DNA of 14,850 bases from Oscillospiraceae bacterium (lineage in GTDB: Bacteria; Bacillota; Clostridia; Saccharofermentanales; Saccharofermentanaceae): the NCBI GenBank assembly GCA_902795955.1, contig CADBNJ010000137.1, positions 1 to 14,850 of the forward strand. Reading direction: 5' to 3'. Shown in pieces: positions 12,171-14,850 of this stretch. The translations under genes and the position numbers were made by a program. Numbering within the stretch: position 1 is the stretch's first letter; each line of letters starts with the position of its first letter. A model generated the notes under the pieces. The model worked only from the letters and a program-made list of their open reading frames with translations, made no database searches and was not told the DNA's origin.

Positions 12171-14850
12171 TCACTGCGGTATTGTTGAAGCCCTGATAGA
12201 AGCATATTTCCTGATCTCGTCAGCGATCCTTGCATTTATTGACTGTACCATCTCTTTGGCAGGTCTTGCAGTGTAGTAGCCCTGAATGAGGTCAGTGCCG
12301 AGCATAATAACAGTCCTAAGCTCCTCTTTGGTCTCAACGCCTTCAGCAAGGGCTTTGATACCGTTATTATGTGCAAACTCGATTATATCCCTCACAAAAT
12401 GCTGTTTTTGCGGACTGTCCTGAATACCGGACAACAGCGCCCTGTCTATCTTCACGTAATCGGGAGCATATCTGAGAAGATTTGATACATTGGAATAGCC
12501 TGTTCCGTAATCATCAACAGCAGTCTCAATTCCGATCTTGCTGTAAACACTCTTCATCCTTTCAAGCTGGTCATCCGAGATCTCTGACCGTTCAGTATGC
12601 TCGACAACGATCGAACAAGGTCTGTTCTTAACATATTCCTCAAGTATCTTCATGTCCTTATCAGACAGCAGATATCCGGGGATCGAATTGATAAAGATCT
12701 TCTTGCCGTCAGCAAGTATGGCTTTGTGCAGCTTCATCTCTTCAAGCACATTCCTGAATGTGGCAAGTTCGACATCATAAAGCCTGTCATAGAACTCGGC
12801 AAACCTGAGGATCACCGCCGGGGCAAGATAAGGAACAACCTCTGCTCTCATGAGAGCTTCATAGGCGTATATCTTAGCCGTTCTTGCATCGACGATCGGC
12901 TGGAAAAAGTATGATATCTTGTTCTCATCAAGGATCTCCCTTACCACGAGCGCATCGCGCATCTCATCATCGGACAGTGACCCCCCGGACAGTCTGAGTG
13001 CATTGACCTTATTATTGTTCTTGCGGCTGATGGCCACGTTAACAAGTCTCTCCAGCTCCTCTGATGTCTCCGGGCTTCCGCTCTCAATGCCGTAGTGCAG
13101 TTCTATCACGGGATCAGAAGTCCCGCGGCTCTCCTTTATCATGTCCATAAGCTTATTCTTCTCGTTGAGAAGCTCCCTGTCATCAGAAGCCATTGTGATC
13201 CTGAGAGCTACAAGCTCGTCATTGGCCGGTCTGAAGCACATACAGTTACGGGAAGAGAAAACATTCTCCAGGGCTGTTGCGACCGTCATGATCGCATTAT
13301 CACCCTCCTGACGGCCAAGCCTGTCATTAATGTTCGACAGGTCTTTGATGTCAATTGCAAGTACGCCGATATGACCTCCGTTATTATTCATTATGTGAAG
13401 GAAATTGCCGGCCTGCTCTATGAAGCCCTTGTAGTTAAGAAGCCCTGTAAGGTTATCGGTCGTGATACCTTTCCGGGCGATCCTTGAACTGCCTATCAGC
13501 GCATCACTCCTCTTGTAGCACTCGATACCGCGGCATACACTCCTGAGCCATGCCCTGTATTCTGCCGAGATCAGACTGACCTTGTCGAATCTTACGGCGG
13601 AATAACCGAAAACACTGTCATCATAGAACAATGGCATAAAGTAGAATACCGACGGCTTCTCACGCTTCTCATATAACTCCGGAAGCATCACATTCCTGTC
13701 AAAAAGGCAGTCATTCATTATCCTGTCGCTCTTCTCCTGTTCGCTTCCGCATTTGATGACATGCATTATCCTGTCTTCAAATATTGCATCAGAATCACCC
13801 AGTTCCGGATTAAGACAGAGATTGAAGCTGTCGAATCCGCGGATCATGTGAACATGTCCGAATATGGTACTGATAAGACCCGTATAGGATGTCTGCGCAA
13901 TGATATCATCGTCCATGGTGTTAAATGCGGAGAAGATCGTCGCAAGAGACAGATTCGTATCCCATGTCGGTCTCAGGAAATAAGATGTCTTCGCACTGTC
14001 GCAGCCGCAGCCGCACGTTCCTCCGATGAAGAGCTCCGGTCTCATCGGGATCTTCTTCGGTTCCGTACCGTTGATGAGCGCATCTGCCATAAGAGCGGAG
14101 TTCCTCCCGAGCTCTGATGATGATATCGGGGCTGAAGTAAGCGGTATCGGGGAGTGTCTTCCCTCCTCGTTGGAATCGCACCCGACGACCACGACATCTT
14201 CAGGGATCTTATATCCGTTCGCTGTCACTACCTTTGCAAAGCCCAGAGCCATGCAGTCATTGGCACAGGCAACGGCTTCAGGGAACCTGCCGCCGCCTCT
14301 GATGAAGCTCTCTGCCAGACTCTCCCCGCTCGTGAACCAGAAATCACCGTAGAATATCTTGTTCTCATCAAATTCTATCCCGTGTTCAATGAGAGAATCC
14401 CTGTAAGCATTCTGCCTTATGATCGAATGAGGATGCCATGATTTGCCCGTGAGAAAGACAATGTCCTTAATGCCGTGCTTCTCGATCAGGTGATCTATGA
14501 CCATCTTCTCCGTATAATAGTTATCAACATGGATAGACGGAAAGTATTTGCTCTCCTGATCGACGAACAAGACTTTACCTGAATATCTATCGTGCAGATC
14601 CTCTTCGATCTGCTCCGCCACACCCTTGGTCTGGATAGTATCCGCCATAACGACAATACAGTCGAAAGCATCATAATTAACGAGTTTAAATATCGACGAA
14701 TCACCTATCGCACGTTCGGGAGTATCCTGATACTTGATGAACATGGCAAAAACGCAGACATCGTAATCCATCCCGAAAGCTTCCTCAAGGAAAGCCTTCA
14801 GGAACATCTCATGCGAGAATTCTTCAGGGTGCCCTAACAGCACTGCGATC
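12171..14850 (-). CDS. LacI-like sensor/degenerate GGDEF/EAL c-di-GMP protein, 5' end beyond window
   Basis: The frame is open to the right edge. A GTG at 14843 is in frame, but codons before it (Ile-Ala) look like continuing coding sequence, so the start is probably outside. Numbering is from that GTG. Residues 1-275 resemble a LacI/periplasmic-binding-type ligand domain (IPEDVVVVGCDS at 213-224), followed by TCGCGC at 276-281. A middle region of about 290-455 has no clear family. The GGDEF-like domain (about 456-618) starts with DNLTGLLNYKGF, but the signature is ANDEL (540-544), so cyclase activity is unlikely. The EAL domain (about 630-875) keeps EALMR at 662-666, Asn719, Glu748, DDYGTGYS at 777-784, Lys798, AEGVE at 833-837 and QGYY at 854-857, so it is probably an active phosphodiesterase hydrolysing c-di-GMP. 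There is no membrane helix in the visible part, so it is likely a cytosolic ligand-responsive enzyme. GGDEF domains with altered motifs can bind GTP and regulate the EAL domain. Confidence 0.9.
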   Translation of the reverse strand, partial: IAVLLGHPEEFSHEMFLKAFLEEAFGMDYDVCVFAMFIKYQDTPERAIGDSSIFKLVNYDAFDCIVVMADTIQTKGVAEQIEEDLHDRYSGKVLFVDQESKYFPSIHVDNYYTEKMVIDHLIEKHGIKDIVFLTGKSWHPHSIIRQNAYRDSLIEHGIEFDENKIFYGDFWFTSGESLAESFIRGGGRFPEAVACANDCMALGFAKVVTANGYKIPEDVVVVGCDSNEEGRHSPIPLTSAPISSSELGRNSALMADALINGTEPKKIPMRPELFIGGTCGCGCDSAKTSYFLRPTWDTNLSLATIFSAFNTMDDDIIAQTSYTGLISTIFGHVHMIRGFDSFNLCLNPELGDSDAIFEDRIMHVIKCGSEQEKSDRIMNDCLFDRNVMLPELYEKREKPSVFYFMPLFYDDSVFGYSAVRFDKVSLISAEYRAWLRSVCRGIECYKRSDALIGSSRIARKGITTDNLTGLLNYKGFIEQAGNFLHIMNNNGGHIGVLAIDIKDLSNINDRLGRQEGDNAIMTVATALENVFSSRNCMCFRPANDELVALRITMASDDRELLNEKNKLMDMIKESRGTSDPVIELHYGIESGSPETSEELERLVNVAISRKNNNKVNALRLSGGSLSDDEMRDALVVREILDENKISYFFQPIVDARTAKIYAYEALMRAEVVPYLAPAVILRFAEFYDRLYDVELATFRNVLEEMKLHKAILADGKKIFINSIPGYLLSDKDMKILEEYVKNRPCSIVVEHTERSEISDDQLERMKSVYSKIGIETAVDDYGTGYSNVSNLLRYAPDYVKIDRALLSGIQDSPQKQHFVRDIIEFAHNNGIKALAEGVETKEELRTVIMLGTDLIQGYYTARPAKEMVQSINARIADEIRKYASIRASTIPQ

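Overview
The window reads almost entirely on the minus strand (right to left). It suggests a low-to-moderate GC Firmicute of class Clostridia. Three things point there: the def-fmt-rsmB-rlmN-prpC-prkC-rsgA-rpe-thiN gene order is the classic Firmicute arrangement, the DUF5688 and Cna-B/SpaA-type surface proteins are typical of gut and rumen Clostridia, and one protein fuses a LacI-like sensor to GGDEF and EAL domains. The species cannot be named from the sequence alone.

Layout in transcription order. (1) 14850-12171: a large c-di-GMP protein, cut by the window edge, with a LacI-type ligand-binding domain, a degenerate GGDEF domain (motif ANDEL) and an EAL domain with its signature residues intact. 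(2) 12116-3239: a dense nine-gene block: peptide deformylase, methionyl-tRNA formyltransferase, 16S rRNA m5C methyltransferase RsmB, 23S rRNA/tRNA m2A methyltransferase RlmN, PP2C phosphatase, PASTA Ser/Thr kinase, ribosome-assembly GTPase RsgA, ribulose-5-phosphate 3-epimerase and thiamine pyrophosphokinase. Neighbours overlap by 4-16 nt, abut, or are separated by only 6 nt, so this looks like one translationally coupled operon for translation initiation, rRNA maturation and envelope signalling. A weak extended -10 promoter lies before def. In Bacillus subtilis priA precedes def; here the c-di-GMP gene takes that place. (3) 3238-3041: the only sizeable non-coding stretch in the window. It holds a good sigma-A-type promoter overlapped by two exact 10-bp direct repeats 20 bp apart, followed within about 30 nt by a strong intrinsic terminator. 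(4) 3040-1: a DUF5688 gene and, 13 nt later, a secreted Cna-B/SpaA-type surface protein that runs off the left edge.

The main points of interest are three. The promoter-repeat-terminator leader of the DUF5688/adhesin pair looks like a switchable (attenuated) control region. The PASTA kinase has an unusual extracellular tail: an InlB-like beta-repeat module between Thr-Pro linkers, after three PASTA domains. The c-di-GMP protein carries an unusual Cys-Gly-Cys-Gly-Cys motif and sits where priA would be expected. I saw no RNA genes, CRISPR arrays, insertion sequences or attachment sites. There is no gene-free stretch over 300 bases.
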